DNA from: Bacillus cereus
GTDB lineage: Bacteria > Bacillota > Bacilli > Bacillales > Bacillaceae_G
Reading direction: 5' to 3'
DNA length: 64,000 nt
NCBI RefSeq assembly: GCF_002584535.1
Contig: NZ_NUOT01000044.1
Coordinates: forward strand, 58,328-122,327
Part shown: positions 35,511 to 44,588 of the stretch, piece by piece
How the letters are laid out: each line of letters starts with the position of its first letter
Position numbering within the stretch: the first letter of the stretch is position 1
Notes under the pieces: model-generated
What the model saw: only the letters and a program-made list of their open reading frames with translations
Told to the model about the DNA's origin: nothing
Databases searched by the model: none
Position numbers and translations under genes: made by a program

Positions 35511-38144
35511 TTGGAAAAAAAGGTTGTATTAGTCGATGGAAATAATATCGCGTATCGTGCTTTCTTTGCACTGCCGCTTTTAAATAATGACAAAGGTATA
35601 CATACGAACGCAATTTATGGTTTTACGATGATGTTAATGAGAATATTAGAAGAGGAAAAACCAACGCATATGCTTGTTGCGTTTGATGCGGGGAAAACAA
35701 CATTTCGTCACAAAACATTTAGTGAATATAAAGGAGGGCGTCAAAAAACGCCGCCTGAATTGTCAGAGCAATTCCCATTTATTCGTGAGCTACTAGACGC
35801 GTTTCATGTGCCACGTTATGAGTTAGAGAACTATGAAGCAGATGACATTATGGGTACACTGGCAAAAGAAGCGAGTGAACAAGGTGCCCACGTAAAAGTT
35901 ATTTCTGGAGATAAAGATTTACTGCAGCTTGTTTCTGATAACACGCTTGTATGTATTCCGCGTAAAGGAATTACAGAAGTAGATGAATATACGAAAGAAG
36001 CTTTATTTGAAAAATATAGTTTATCACCACAGCAAATTATCGATATGAAGGGTCTCATGGGAGATCAATCTGATAATATTCCAGGTGTGCCAGGTGTTGG
36101 TGAGAAGACGGCAATTAAATTGTTAACGCAATTTGAAACAGTAGAAGCCGTATATGAGAACATAGACAAAGTAAGCGGAAAGAAACTAAAAGAAAAATTA
36201 GAAGCAAATAAAGAGCAAGCGCTCATGAGTAAAGAACTTGCGACGATTATTACGGATGCTCCGATTACAGTACATGTGGATGATATCGAATATAAAGGAT
36301 ATGAAGCGAGTGACGTCATTCCGATGTTCGAGAATTTAGGCTTTACTTCCTTATTAAATAAGCTTGGTGCGTCTTCTGAAGAAACGGCGCCAGCTGAATT
36401 AGATGATATTTTGTTTGATATTGTAGAAGAAGTAACAGAAGAGATGCTACAGCAAGATAGTGCGATTATTGTGGAAGTACAAGAAGATAATTACCATAGA
36501 GCCGACATTCAAGGGTTTGGTATTCAAAATGAAAATGGTTGCTATTTCATTCCGAGTGATATTGCGCTCAAATCTGAAGCTTTTATGAAGTGGCTTGCAG
36601 ATGATGAAATGAAAAAGTATACGTTTGATGCGAAACGTGCCATTGTTGCACTTAAGTGGAAAGGTGTAGAAATTAGAGGGGTCGATTTTGACTTGCTAAT
36701 TGCCGCTTATTTACTTGATCCAGCTGATACAGATAAAGATTTCCGTGCCGTAGCGAAAATGAAAGAAACACATGCTGTTCAATCTGATGAAGAGGTATAT
36801 GGAAAAGGTGCAAAACGTACGGTTCCTGAGCAAGAGGTAGTGGCAGAACACGTAGCTCGAAAAGTACATGTACTATACGATGTGCACAAAAAATTTGTAG
36901 AAGAACTACAGAACAATGAACAATATGAACTGTTTACGGAGCTAGAAATGCCGCTTGCCCGTGTGTTAGCTGAAATGGAAGTAAAAGGCGTCAAGGTTGA
37001 TACAGAGCGCTTACGTAATATGGGAGTTGAGCTTGCTGGAAGGCTTAAGGAAATGGAACGAGAAATTTATGAGCTTGCTGGAACAGAGTTTAACATTAAC
37101 TCACCGAAGCAGCTCGGCGTAGTTTTATTTGAAAACTTAAATTTACCGGTTATTAAAAAGACAAAAACAGGATATTCTACATCGGCTGATGTATTGGACA
37201 AATTAATGGGGCATCATGAAATTATCCCTAATATCTTACATTATCGTCAATTAGGGAAATTGAATTCTACCTACATTGAAGGATTATTAAAGGTAGTTCA
37301 TGAAGATTCTTCTAAAATTCATACCCGTTTTAACCAAGTACTGACGCAAACGGGCCGACTAAGCTCTACAGAACCAAATTTACAAAATATCCCGATTCGC
37401 TTAGAGGAAGGAAGAAAGATTCGCCAAGCATTCATTCCTTCAAAAGAAGGATGGGTTATGTATGCAGCCGATTATTCACAAATTGAACTGCGTGTCTTGG
37501 CGCATATTGCAAACGACAAAGGGTTAGTGGAAGCGTTCCAGCATGATATGGATATTCATACGAAAACAGCAATGGACGTATTTGGCGTTGGAAAAGATGA
37601 AGTAACATCGAATATGAGACGTCAGGCAAAAGCTGTTAACTTTGGAATTGTATATGGTATTAGCGATTATGGACTTTCGCAAAACTTAGGAATTACACGA
37701 AAAGCGGCAGGGGAATTTATTGAAAAGTATTTTGCGAGTTTCCCTGGAGTAAAAGAATATATGGATGAGATTGTACAAGAAGCAAAGCAAAAAGGGTATG
37801 TTTCTACATTATTAAATCGCCGTCGTTATATTCCAGAAATTACGAGTCGCAATTTTAATTTACGCGGCTTTGCTGAGCGTACTGCGATGAATACTCCAAT
37901 TCAAGGTAGTGCAGCTGATATTATAAAAAAAGCGATGATTATTATGGCAGACCGCCTAGAAGAAGAAGGTTTACAAGCGCGTCTTCTTCTTCAAGTACAC
38001 GATGAATTAATTTTTGAAGTGCCAAAAGAAGAAGTAGAAAAGTTAGAGAAGCTTGTACCTGAAGTAATGGAGCATGCAATTGAACTTGCAGTTCCGCTAA
38101 AAGTTGATTACTCTTACGGTCCAACTTGGTATGACGCAAAATAA
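35511..38144 (+). CDS. polA: DNA polymerase I
   Basis: An 877-residue Pol I for gap filling, Okazaki fragment processing and repair. The 5'-3' exonuclease domain (1-290) begins KKVVLVDGNNIAYRAFF. The middle 3'-5' exonuclease-like domain (about 300-460) lacks the DxE motif (the expected place reads VEVQEDN), so proofreading is absent, as in other Bacillus Pol I. The polymerase domain (460-877) has DYSQIELR (motif A), RRQAKAVNFGIVYG (motif B) and VHDEL (motif C). TTG start after gaggaggttttcgat. It is followed by mutM, 12 bases away. Confidence 0.98.
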   Translation: MEKKVVLVDGNNIAYRAFFALPLLNNDKGIHTNAIYGFTMMLMRILEEEKPTHMLVAFDAGKTTFRHKTFSEYKGGRQKTPPELSEQFPFIRELLDAFHVPRYELENYEADDIMGTLAKEASEQGAHVKVISGDKDLLQLVSDNTLVCIPRKGITEVDEYTKEALFEKYSLSPQQIIDMKGLMGDQSDNIPGVPGVGEKTAIKLLTQFETVEAVYENIDKVSGKKLKEKLEANKEQALMSKELATIITDAPITVHVDDIEYKGYEASDVIPMFENLGFTSLLNKLGASSEETAPAELDDILFDIVEEVTEEMLQQDSAIIVEVQEDNYHRADIQGFGIQNENGCYFIPSDIALKSEAFMKWLADDEMKKYTFDAKRAIVALKWKGVEIRGVDFDLLIAAYLLDPADTDKDFRAVAKMKETHAVQSDEEVYGKGAKRTVPEQEVVAEHVARKVHVLYDVHKKFVEELQNNEQYELFTELEMPLARVLAEMEVKGVKVDTERLRNMGVELAGRLKEMEREIYELAGTEFNINSPKQLGVVLFENLNLPVIKKTKTGYSTSADVLDKLMGHHEIIPNILHYRQLGKLNSTYIEGLLKVVHEDSSKIHTRFNQVLTQTGRLSSTEPNLQNIPIRLEEGRKIRQAFIPSKEGWVMYAADYSQIELRVLAHIANDKGLVEAFQHDMDIHTKTAMDVFGVGKDEVTSNMRRQAKAVNFGIVYGISDYGLSQNLGITRKAAGEFIEKYFASFPGVKEYMDEIVQEAKQKGYVSTLLNRRRYIPEITSRNFNLRGFAERTAMNTPIQGSAADIIKKAMIIMADRLEEEGLQARLLLQVHDELIFEVPKEEVEKLEKLVPEVMEHAIELAVPLKVDYSYGPTWYDAK

Positions 38145-38156
38145 GGAAGTGATTGA

Positions 38157-38987
38157 ATGCCTGAATTACCAGAGGTTGAAAATGTTAGAAGGACACTTGA
38201 AAACCTTGTAACGGGAAAAATAATTAAAGATGTGATTGTAACATATCCAAAATTAGTAAAGCGACCAGATGACGCTGAGCTCTTTAAAGAAATGTTACGC
38301 GGTGAAACGATTGAACGGATTGAACGAAGAGGTAAGTTTTTACTTCTTTATGTAACAAAGTACGTTATTGTTTCACACTTGCGTATGGAGGGGAAATATT
38401 TACTTCATAAAGAGGACGAACCAATTGATAAACATACGCACGTGCGTTTTCAGTTTACAGATGGTACAGAGTTACACTATAAAGATGTGAGAAAGTTTGG
38501 TACGATGCACCTCTTTAAAAAAGGTGAAGAATTCGACAAAATGCCACTTGCTGATTTAGGGCCTGAGCCATTTGACGCTGAACTGACACCAGGATATTTG
38601 CAGGAGAGATTGAAAAAGACAAACCGCAAAATAAAAGTTGTACTATTAGATCAACGTCTTTTAGTTGGGCTTGGGAATATATATGTAGATGAAGTTTTAT
38701 TCCGTTCCGGGATTCACCCAGAACGAGAAGCTTCATCTTTAACGAAAGCCGAAATAGAAAAAATTCATGAGGCAACTGTCGCAACATTAGCGGAGGCTGT
38801 TGAGCGCGGAGGAAGTACAATCAGAACGTATATCAATTCGCAAGGACAAATCGGCTCGTTCCAAGAGCTTCTAAATGTGTATGGAAGAAAAGGTGAACCA
38901 TGCGTAACGTGTGGGAGTGTGATTGAAAAGACAGTGGTTGGTGGACGAGGAACGCATTATTGCCCTATGTGCCAGCCAAAAAGCTAA
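38157..38987 (+). CDS. mutM: Formamidopyrimidine-DNA glycosylase (Fpg)
   Basis: A 276-residue DNA repair glycosylase/AP lyase that removes oxidised purines such as 8-oxoguanine. N-terminal catalytic MPELPEVE (Pro2 nucleophile after Met removal, Glu3), the helix-two-turn-helix with VGLGNIYVDE and a C-terminal zinc finger CVTCG...CPMC. Ribosome binding site aaggaagtg. Likely in an operon with polA and the downstream ytaF and coaE. Confidence 0.97.
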   Translation: MPELPEVENVRRTLENLVTGKIIKDVIVTYPKLVKRPDDAELFKEMLRGETIERIERRGKFLLLYVTKYVIVSHLRMEGKYLLHKEDEPIDKHTHVRFQFTDGTELHYKDVRKFGTMHLFKKGEEFDKMPLADLGPEPFDAELTPGYLQERLKKTNRKIKVVLLDQRLLVGLGNIYVDEVLFRSGIHPEREASSLTKAEIEKIHEATVATLAEAVERGGSTIRTYINSQGQIGSFQELLNVYGRKGEPCVTCGSVIEKTVVGGRGTHYCPMCQPKS

Positions 38988-39070
38988 GAAAGATATTGTT
39001 TTCTAATAACATCGGATAGGTATTTGTCATATACATACAGCAAAGCTATGTATAGGGAAGGAGCTTACCG

Positions 39071-39703
39071 ATGTATCATTATTTCTCTCTTGTTTTATTA
39101 GCTTTTACATTAAGTTTAGACAGCTGTAGTGTAGGGCTTACGTATGGTTTGCGGAGCGTGAGGATTCCGTTAAAATCGATACTTATCATTGGAATGTGTT
39201 CAGCGGCTGTCATGCTTGTTTCGATGGGAATTGGACATATGATTGCTAAGGTGTTTTCTCCAGTGATTGCAACGCGCATTGGCGGAATCGTTTTAGTGGC
39301 TATTGGTGCATGGGTGTTGTATCAGTTTTTTCGGAGTGAGAAAAAAGACGAACCGCAGCAAGAAGAGAAAGTTTGGAAGTTAGAAATTGCTTCGCTTGGA
39401 TTAGTCATTCAAATTTTACGGAAGCCGACTGTTGCCGATTTTGATAAATCAGGCACAATTTCTGGTGGAGAAGCCTTGCTTTTGGGGATCGCTCTTTCAG
39501 TAGACTCGTTTGGAGCAGGAATTGGTGCATCCTTACTGGGATATACGCCTGCTATGATGGCGGTGTTAGTTGCCGTTATGAGCTCTCTGTTTTTATTTAT
39601 TGGAATGAGGCTAGGAACGGTTTTATCGAATATGCGATGGTTACAAAAATTTACGTTTCTACCTGGGATTTTACTTATTATTATTGGAATTTGGAAAATG
39701 TAA
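39071..39703 (+). CDS. ytaF: Sporulation membrane protein YtaF (MntP-like)
   Basis: A 210-residue membrane protein with six helices in two repeated halves; the signature SLDSCSVGLTYG (about 17-28) recurs as SVDSFGAGIGA (about 143-153). It belongs to the same superfamily as MntP manganese exporters. The central loop carries DFDKSGTISGGE (Asp123 to Glu134), a textbook EF-hand-like Ca-binding loop. The sporulation assignment comes from its B. subtilis orthologue. Ribosome binding site gggaaggag. It sits between mutM and coaE. Confidence 0.92.
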   Translation: MYHYFSLVLLAFTLSLDSCSVGLTYGLRSVRIPLKSILIIGMCSAAVMLVSMGIGHMIAKVFSPVIATRIGGIVLVAIGAWVLYQFFRSEKKDEPQQEEKVWKLEIASLGLVIQILRKPTVADFDKSGTISGGEALLLGIALSVDSFGAGIGASLLGYTPAMMAVLVAVMSSLFLFIGMRLGTVLSNMRWLQKFTFLPGILLIIIGIWKM

Positions 39704-39754
39704 GTGGGAGCGTGGAACATAAGTTTCACGCTTCTATTTGTAAGGAGGAGAATG

Positions 39755-40357
39755 ATGACAATTGTAATTGGATTAACAGGAGGCATTGCAAGTGGGAAAA
39801 GCACTGTTTCGCAAATGTTTCGTGAGTTAAACATTCCTGTTATAGATGCGGATATTATTGCTAGGGAAGTTGTAGAACAAGGTAAAGAAGCATATAAAGA
39901 AATTGTAGAGGTATTTGGTGAAGAAATACTGCAAGCAAATGGGGAGCTAGATCGTCAAAAGCTTGGAAGTATTGTATTTCATAATGAAGAAAAACGATTG
40001 CATTTAAACAAAATCGTTCATCCTGCTGTTCGGAAAGAAATGAATGCTCAGAAGGATATGTACATAAAGGAAGGCGTGCAAGCGGTTGTACTAGATATTC
40101 CACTTTTATTTGAAAGTAAGCTAACGAGTCTTGTTGATCAAATTTTAGTTGTAGCTGTATCACCTAGTACGCAGTTAGAGCGTTTAATGAAGCGGAATGG
40201 TTTTATAGAAGAGGAAGCGAAAGCACGCATTCATTCACAAATGTCTTTAGCAGAGAAAGTAACATTAGCTAATAAAGTTATTTATAATGATGGCACAATT
40301 GCCGAGACAAAAGCACAATTACAGCTCATTTTAAAAGAGTGGAACATCATTAATTAA
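39755..40357 (+). CDS. coaE: Dephospho-CoA kinase
   Basis: A 200-residue enzyme that performs the last step of CoA biosynthesis, phosphorylating the 3'-OH of dephospho-CoA. P-loop [12 protein letters not shown] near residues 6-17, DADIIAREV and the conserved [11 protein letters not shown] at 39755 (second of two) is six bases after aaggagg; the first ATG is too close. It lies downstream of ytaF. Confidence 0.96.
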   Translation: MTIVIGLTGGIASGKSTVSQMFRELNIPVIDADIIAREVVEQGKEAYKEIVEVFGEEILQANGELDRQKLGSIVFHNEEKRLHLNKIVHPAVRKEMNAQKDMYIKEGVQAVVLDIPLLFESKLTSLVDQILVVAVSPSTQLERLMKRNGFIEEEAKARIHSQMSLAEKVTLANKVIYNDGTIAETKAQLQLILKEWNIIN

Positions 40358-40385
40358 AAAAATGTAAAATTAGTGAAAATGCTTA

Positions 40386-40446
40386 GTGACATATCTCCTT
40401 TTTGTGTTATACTATTATTGGGATTAGAGATAAATAGTATAACGCA
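40386..40446 (+). promoter_or_regulatory. gapB promoter with two candidate CcpN operator boxes
   Basis: GTGACA (40386) and TATACT (40408) are spaced 16 bp. TGTGTTATACT (40403-40413) is an exact match to the CcpN consensus TRTGHYATAYW, overlapping the -10; the reverse complement of 40436-40446 matches with one mismatch. CcpN represses gapB and pckA in B. subtilis when glucose is present. Direct match; regulation is inferred. Confidence 0.65.
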
Positions 40447-40466
40447 TTCAAGGGGGATAACATATT

Positions 40467-41495
40467 ATGATTCGTGTGGCAATTAATGGATTTGGACGTA
40501 TTGGGAGAATGGTATTTCGTCAAGCAATAAAAGAAAGCGCATTCGAAATTGTAGCAATCAACGCAAGCTATCCATCAGAAACATTAGCGCATTTAATCAA
40601 GTATGATACAGTTCATGGCAAGTTTGACGGAACAGTAGAAGCATTTGAAGATCATTTATTAGTGGATGGGAAAATGATTCGCCTTCTAAACAACCGCGAT
40701 CCAAAAGAATTGCCTTGGAAAGACTTAGGTGTTGAAGTTGTAATCGAAGCAACGGGTAAATTTAATGCAAAAGAAAAAGCGATTCTTCACGTAGAAGCTG
40801 GGGCGAAGAAGGTTATTTTAACGGCACCTGGTAAAAATGAAGATATAACAGTTGTAGTTGGTGTAAACGAAGAACAATTAGATATTACAAAACATACTGT
40901 TATTTCAAATGCATCTTGTACAACAAACTGTTTAGCGCCTGTTGTTAAGGTGTTAGATGAACAGTTCGGAATTGAAAACGGTTTAATGACAACTGTTCAC
41001 GCTTATACAAATGACCAAAAAAATATTGATAACCCACATAAAGATTTACGAAGAGCACGTGCTTGTGGACAGTCTATTATTCCTACAACAACAGGTGCTG
41101 CGAAAGCATTAGCGAAAGTTCTTCCGCACTTAAATGGAAAACTTCACGGAATGGCACTTCGCGTTCCAACACCAAACGTGTCTCTTGTTGATTTAGTAGT
41201 AGATGTAAAACGTGATGTAACAGTTGAAGAAATTAATGAAGCGTTTAAAACTGTTGCAAACGGTGCGCTGAAAGGAATTGTAGAGTTCAGCGAAGAACCT
41301 CTTGTTTCTATTGATTTTAATACAAATACACATTCTGCTATCATTGATGGCCTATCTACAATGGTAATGGGAGAGCGTAAAGTTAAAGTGCTTGCTTGGT
41401 ATGATAACGAGTGGGGTTACTCTCGCCGTGTTGTAGATCTTGTGAAGTTAGTTGTCACTGAACTAGCAAAACAAGAAAATGTACAACACATTTAA
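40467..41495 (+). CDS. gapB: Glyceraldehyde-3-phosphate dehydrogenase, gluconeogenic (NADP-preferring) type
   Basis: A 342-residue GAPDH. Catalytic Cys151 is in SNASCTTNC and the Rossmann motif is NGFGRIGR. The residue following the second strand that selects NAD (Asp in NDLTD of GapA) is absent: the sequence reads INASYPS, as in the NADP-preferring gluconeogenic GapB. It works in the 1,3-bisphosphoglycerate to glyceraldehyde-3-phosphate direction. Ribosome binding site caaggggg. Own promoter and terminator. Confidence 0.96.
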   Translation: MIRVAINGFGRIGRMVFRQAIKESAFEIVAINASYPSETLAHLIKYDTVHGKFDGTVEAFEDHLLVDGKMIRLLNNRDPKELPWKDLGVEVVIEATGKFNAKEKAILHVEAGAKKVILTAPGKNEDITVVVGVNEEQLDITKHTVISNASCTTNCLAPVVKVLDEQFGIENGLMTTVHAYTNDQKNIDNPHKDLRRARACGQSIIPTTTGAAKALAKVLPHLNGKLHGMALRVPTPNVSLVDLVVDVKRDVTVEEINEAFKTVANGALKGIVEFSEEPLVSIDFNTNTHSAIIDGLSTMVMGERKVKVLAWYDNEWGYSRRVVDLVKLVVTELAKQENVQHI

Positions 41496-41502
41496 TGATA
41501 GA

Positions 41503-41537
41503 AAAGGAGGCAAGCGATTGCTTGTCTTCTTTTTTTG
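41503..41537 (+). terminator. Terminator of gapB
   Basis: Arms gaaaaggaggcaagc / gcttgtcttctttttttt, one mismatch, ending in T-run. Confidence 0.85.
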
Positions 41538-41688
41538 TACTTTTTTTGAAAAGGAAAAATATTATTCAAGTATATCTTTGTGAATGGTACATATGAAAAA
41601 ACATTGTGATTGCTGTATTTGTGAATTAAATATTCTTTTTGGGAAAAAGTAAAGAAGAGAATATGACAAAAAAACGAAAAAACTGTTG

Positions 41689-41717
41689 TTGCAAAATGAA
41701 AATAAACAAAGTATACT
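41689..41717 (+). promoter_or_regulatory. Strong promoter of the speD leader
   Basis: TTGCAA and TATACT with the ideal 17-bp spacing. Predicted transcription start near 41724, giving a leader of about 150 nt before speD. Confidence 0.75.
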
Positions 41718-41723
41718 AACACT

Positions 41724-41873
41724 CGTAAACTTAAGAGCTGAGGTACGTAGTCACTACTTAAAGGGTTAGGACCTCTCTGGACTAACTTTCCCCCGTGGTA
41801 GTGGAGCAAGCCAAATTGCAAATTAGTTTTCAATTCGAACAGTTAGATTAAATTTACAAGGGGGAACTGTAGA
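41724..41873 (+). promoter_or_regulatory. Structured speD leader, candidate cis-regulatory RNA of unknown family
   Basis: Helix P1: cactac (41752-41757) with gtagtg (41798-41803). Nested helix P2: gttag (41765-41769) with ctaac (41782-41786), extended by aaa (41760-41762) with ttt (41787-41789), loop gacctctctgga. A possible pseudoknot pairs gaggt (41740-41744) with acctc (41771-41775) in the P2 loop. The 3' portion carries ccccc and later the speD site gggggaa, which could pair. No T-box, SAM, preQ1 or guanidine consensus recognised. Regulation by polyamine or SAM would be logical but is inference. Confidence 0.5.
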
Positions 41874-42266
41874 ATGGATACTATGGACACGATGGGCCGT
41901 CACGTAATCGCTGAACTTTGGGATTGCGATTTTGACAAGCTTAATGATATGCCGTTTATTGAACAATTATTTGTGGATGCAGCACTAAGAGCAGGTGCTG
42001 AAGTACGTGAGGTTGCTTTTCATAAGTTTGCACCGCAGGGTGTAAGTGGAGTGGTAATCATTTCGGAATCACACTTAACAATTCATAGCTTTCCAGAGCA
42101 CGGTTATGCAAGTATTGATGTTTATACTTGTGGGGATCGTATTGATCCAAATGTTGCTGCAGAGTATATTGCAGAAGGTTTAAATGCGAAAACGCGAGAG
42201 AGCATCGAGCTTCCTCGAGGCACAGGTAGCTTCGAAATTAAGCATAGAGAAACAAAAGCTCTTTAA
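41874..42266 (+). CDS. speD: S-adenosylmethionine decarboxylase proenzyme
   Basis: A 130-residue bacterial class 1B AdoMetDC. It supplies decarboxylated SAM for spermidine synthesis. The proenzyme cleaves itself between Glu65 and Ser66 ([14 protein letters not shown]), turning Ser66 into the pyruvoyl group; His71 (HSFPEHG) and Cys86 (VYTCGD) complete the active site. ATG at 41874 is nine bases after ggggg; the ATG at 41883 is also possible because B. subtilis SpeD starts at the equivalent MDTMGRHV. Confidence 0.96.
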   Translation: MDTMDTMGRHVIAELWDCDFDKLNDMPFIEQLFVDAALRAGAEVREVAFHKFAPQGVSGVVIISESHLTIHSFPEHGYASIDVYTCGDRIDPNVAAEYIAEGLNAKTRESIELPRGTGSFEIKHRETKAL

Positions 42267-42292
42267 AAAAAAACATAATTGATTTAAAATGT

Positions 42293-42321
42293 AAAGAGGT
42301 GTATAATGCACCTCTTTTTTT
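42293..42321 (+). terminator. Terminator of speD
   Basis: Arms aaagaggtg / cacctcttt, then T-run. Confidence 0.9.
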
Positions 42322-42572
42322 AGTTTATATAAGGTGGAATTTCTGTTAGTAAGAGAACCATACCAATTAAATTTTTATGAGGAAACGAATCTCCTGTCTA
42401 ATTATGTTGTTTTTAATGGATTTTGAGTTGGGAGTATTACTACCCATGAAAGTAGGGTAAGTGTGAAGTTGAAGTGGTAAGCATAGATAAATAGGTTATA
42501 TAATGTTGTATATATTTTCACGTGTAAGTAAAGTAAGAAAAATAAAGATTAAATTGCAAGGGAGTGAATGAG
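42322..42572. other. Non-coding gap upstream of nrdR with no recognised element
   Basis: About 250 AT-rich bases. I see tacccat/atgggta-like short complementary blocks and no open frame. A promoter for nrdR must be here but no -35/-10 pair is convincing. Confidence 0.4.
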
Positions 42573-43034
42573 TTGCGTTGTCCATCCTGTTTTCATAATG
42601 GTACAAGAGTATTGGATTCACGTCCGGTAGATGAGGGGCGCTCCATTCGAAGAAGAAGAGAGTGTGAAAGTTGTTTAAATCGATTTACGACATTTGAACG
42701 AGTAGAAGAACCACCTCTTATTGTTGTAAAAAAAGAGGGAACAAGAGAAGAGTTTAATAAAGAAAAGATTTTGCGTGGATTAATTAAAGCGTGTGAAAAA
42801 AGACCTGTATCATTAAAACAATTAGAAGAAGTAACGCAAAATGTAGAGCGTGAACTTCGAAATTTAGGAATATCAGAAGTGAAAAGCGATATGATCGGCG
42901 AAATCGTCATGGAAGCACTTCGAGATATTGATGATGTTGCTTATGTACGATTTGCTTCTGTATATCGTCAATTTAAAGATTTAAATGTATTTATTGAAGA
43001 ATTAAAAGATATACTGCAAAAAGAACGAGAATAA
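42573..43034 (+). CDS. nrdR: Transcriptional repressor NrdR
   Basis: A 153-residue repressor of ribonucleotide reductase genes. Cys4 zinc ribbon (Cys3, Cys6, Cys31, Cys34) followed by an ATP-cone (about 45-135) that senses ATP/dATP. TTG at 42573 is preferred: it is eight bases after gggag and gives the same length as known Bacillus NrdR. The longer GTG-led frame adds three codons. Confidence 0.95.
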   Translation: MRCPSCFHNGTRVLDSRPVDEGRSIRRRRECESCLNRFTTFERVEEPPLIVVKKEGTREEFNKEKILRGLIKACEKRPVSLKQLEEVTQNVERELRNLGISEVKSDMIGEIVMEALRDIDDVAYVRFASVYRQFKDLNVFIEELKDILQKERE

Positions 43035-43065
43035 AGTGGAACTTGGAGCCTACAAATAGTGGGGG

Positions 43066-43099
43066 AAAGAGCTAGAAGCGTAAGCTATTAGCTCTTTTT
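43066..43099 (+). terminator. Hairpin between nrdR and dnaB
   Basis: Arms aaagagcta / tagctcttt with inner loop, then TTTC. Possibly partial termination, as dnaB follows 50 bases later. Confidence 0.6.
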
Positions 43100-43148
43100 C
43101 ACTAAGGAGTTATATACGTAGAATGGGCGAAAGAAAGGAATTGCAAGG

Positions 43149-44555
43149 ATGGAAAAACAGTCATGGATGGAGCTATTGCCAATTGATCGTTATAAAGTAA
43201 GTGCAAAAGGGTTGCTGCATAGTTACGATCGCAAGGTATTAACGATGTTATATCAACCATTAGTAGGTAGCAAGGCTTTTAGCCTATACATGACGATGTG
43301 GGGAGAGTTAGAGCAGGATCGTGTATTTGGAAAAGAGAATACACATCACTCTCTTATGGTAACGATGCAAATGCAGCTTCCAGAAGTGTATGAAGAACGG
43401 GTGAAATTAGAAGCGATTGGGCTTTTAAACGTATATATAAAAAAAGAAAAAGATATTCGAATGTTTATATACGAGCTTCAGTCGCCGTTATCACCAAAAC
43501 AATTTTTTGATGATATTGTCCTGAGCATCTTCTTGTATAATCGATTGAGTCGTGCAAAATATAATCAAGTTAAGCAATATTTCTTAGAAGAAGAGTTTGA
43601 TTTTACTTCTTATGAAAATGTTACGCATTCCTTTAATGATGTATTTGGGTCTTTTAATCCAGGTCAATTTGAACATGCACAAGAGGAACTTCGAATTCCG
43701 AGTAACGCAGTTATGCCTGGCAATGCGAAAGGAACGGCTCCTAATCTTTGGAACGATTTCTTTGATTTTTCTTTATTTGTGGAAGGGTTATCGACTCTTG
43801 TGCCGCGAAAAGCGATTACGGATCAAGTGCGGGAATGTGTGGTTACACTTTCCTATGTGTATGGTGTGGATGTGCTATCGATGCAAAACATTGTGCTTGG
43901 AGCAATGACAGAACTGCAAACGATTGATATGGAAAGGCTTCGCAAAGGAGCGCGTGATTGGTATCAATTCGAAAATGGTCAAGCGCTTCCAGTGTTAAGT
44001 GAACGAGTGCAGCCTCATTCTTCACGTACGATGAAAGAGAAAGAGCCGTCTACCCAAGAAGAGATGCTCATTAAACAGCTGGAAGAGATTCCACCAAAAC
44101 AATTGTTAAAAGAAATCTCAGGCGGTGCAGAAGCGACAAAAGCAGATTTGCAAATTGTAGAAGAAGTAATGATGAATCAAAAATTAACGCCAGGTGTTGT
44201 CAATGTACTGATTTATTATGTAATGCTGCGTTCAGATATGAAGCTTTCCAAAACATATGTTGAGAAAATCGCAGGGCATTGGGCACGAAAAAAGGTCGGT
44301 ACCGTATCAGAAGCAATGGCATTGGCGAAAGAAGAGAATCGCCAATATCAAGAGTGGGCTGAGACGAAGAAGAAGGGCCGTACATCGAAAAAAACAGTAC
44401 GGAAAGAAATGGTGCCAGATTGGCTGAAAGAACAAGCGAAGGAACAACCAAAAGAACAGTCTAAAGATCTTGCAAATGTGCCGGAAAAACCGAGCAAGTT
44501 AGAAGAAGAAAGAAAGAGATTGGAAGAAGAGTTAAAAAAATATAAGCGTGATTAA
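43149..44555 (+). CDS. dnaB: Replication initiation and membrane attachment protein DnaB
   Basis: A 468-residue Firmicutes-specific helicase-loading protein (not the E. coli DnaB helicase). It contains the two winged-helix/DDBH-type domains seen in DnaB/DnaD and a C-terminal Lys/Glu-rich coiled tail (about residues 420-468). With DnaD and DnaI it loads the replicative helicase at oriC and restart sites. Ribosome binding site gaaaggaatt. It is 33 bases upstream of dnaI. Confidence 0.94.
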   Translation: MEKQSWMELLPIDRYKVSAKGLLHSYDRKVLTMLYQPLVGSKAFSLYMTMWGELEQDRVFGKENTHHSLMVTMQMQLPEVYEERVKLEAIGLLNVYIKKEKDIRMFIYELQSPLSPKQFFDDIVLSIFLYNRLSRAKYNQVKQYFLEEEFDFTSYENVTHSFNDVFGSFNPGQFEHAQEELRIPSNAVMPGNAKGTAPNLWNDFFDFSLFVEGLSTLVPRKAITDQVRECVVTLSYVYGVDVLSMQNIVLGAMTELQTIDMERLRKGARDWYQFENGQALPVLSERVQPHSSRTMKEKEPSTQEEMLIKQLEEIPPKQLLKEISGGAEATKADLQIVEEVMMNQKLTPGVVNVLIYYVMLRSDMKLSKTYVEKIAGHWARKKVGTVSEAMALAKEENRQYQEWAETKKKGRTSKKTVRKEMVPDWLKEQAKEQPKEQSKDLANVPEKPSKLEEERKRLEEELKKYKRD

Positions 44556-44588
44556 TAGAGGAGAATGAACGCTCTTTGAGGTGAAAGA

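Noticed and set aside
41492-41833. Reverse-strand open frame of 113 codons overlapping gapB terminator and speD leader
   Set aside because: No ribosome binding site; composition (Phe, Tyr, Lys) is that of AT-rich noncoding DNA. It also runs across terminator and promoter.
43597-43908. Forward frame of 103 codons inside dnaB
   Set aside because: Wrong phase relative to a conserved gene and composition rich in Met, Leu and Cys; shadow.
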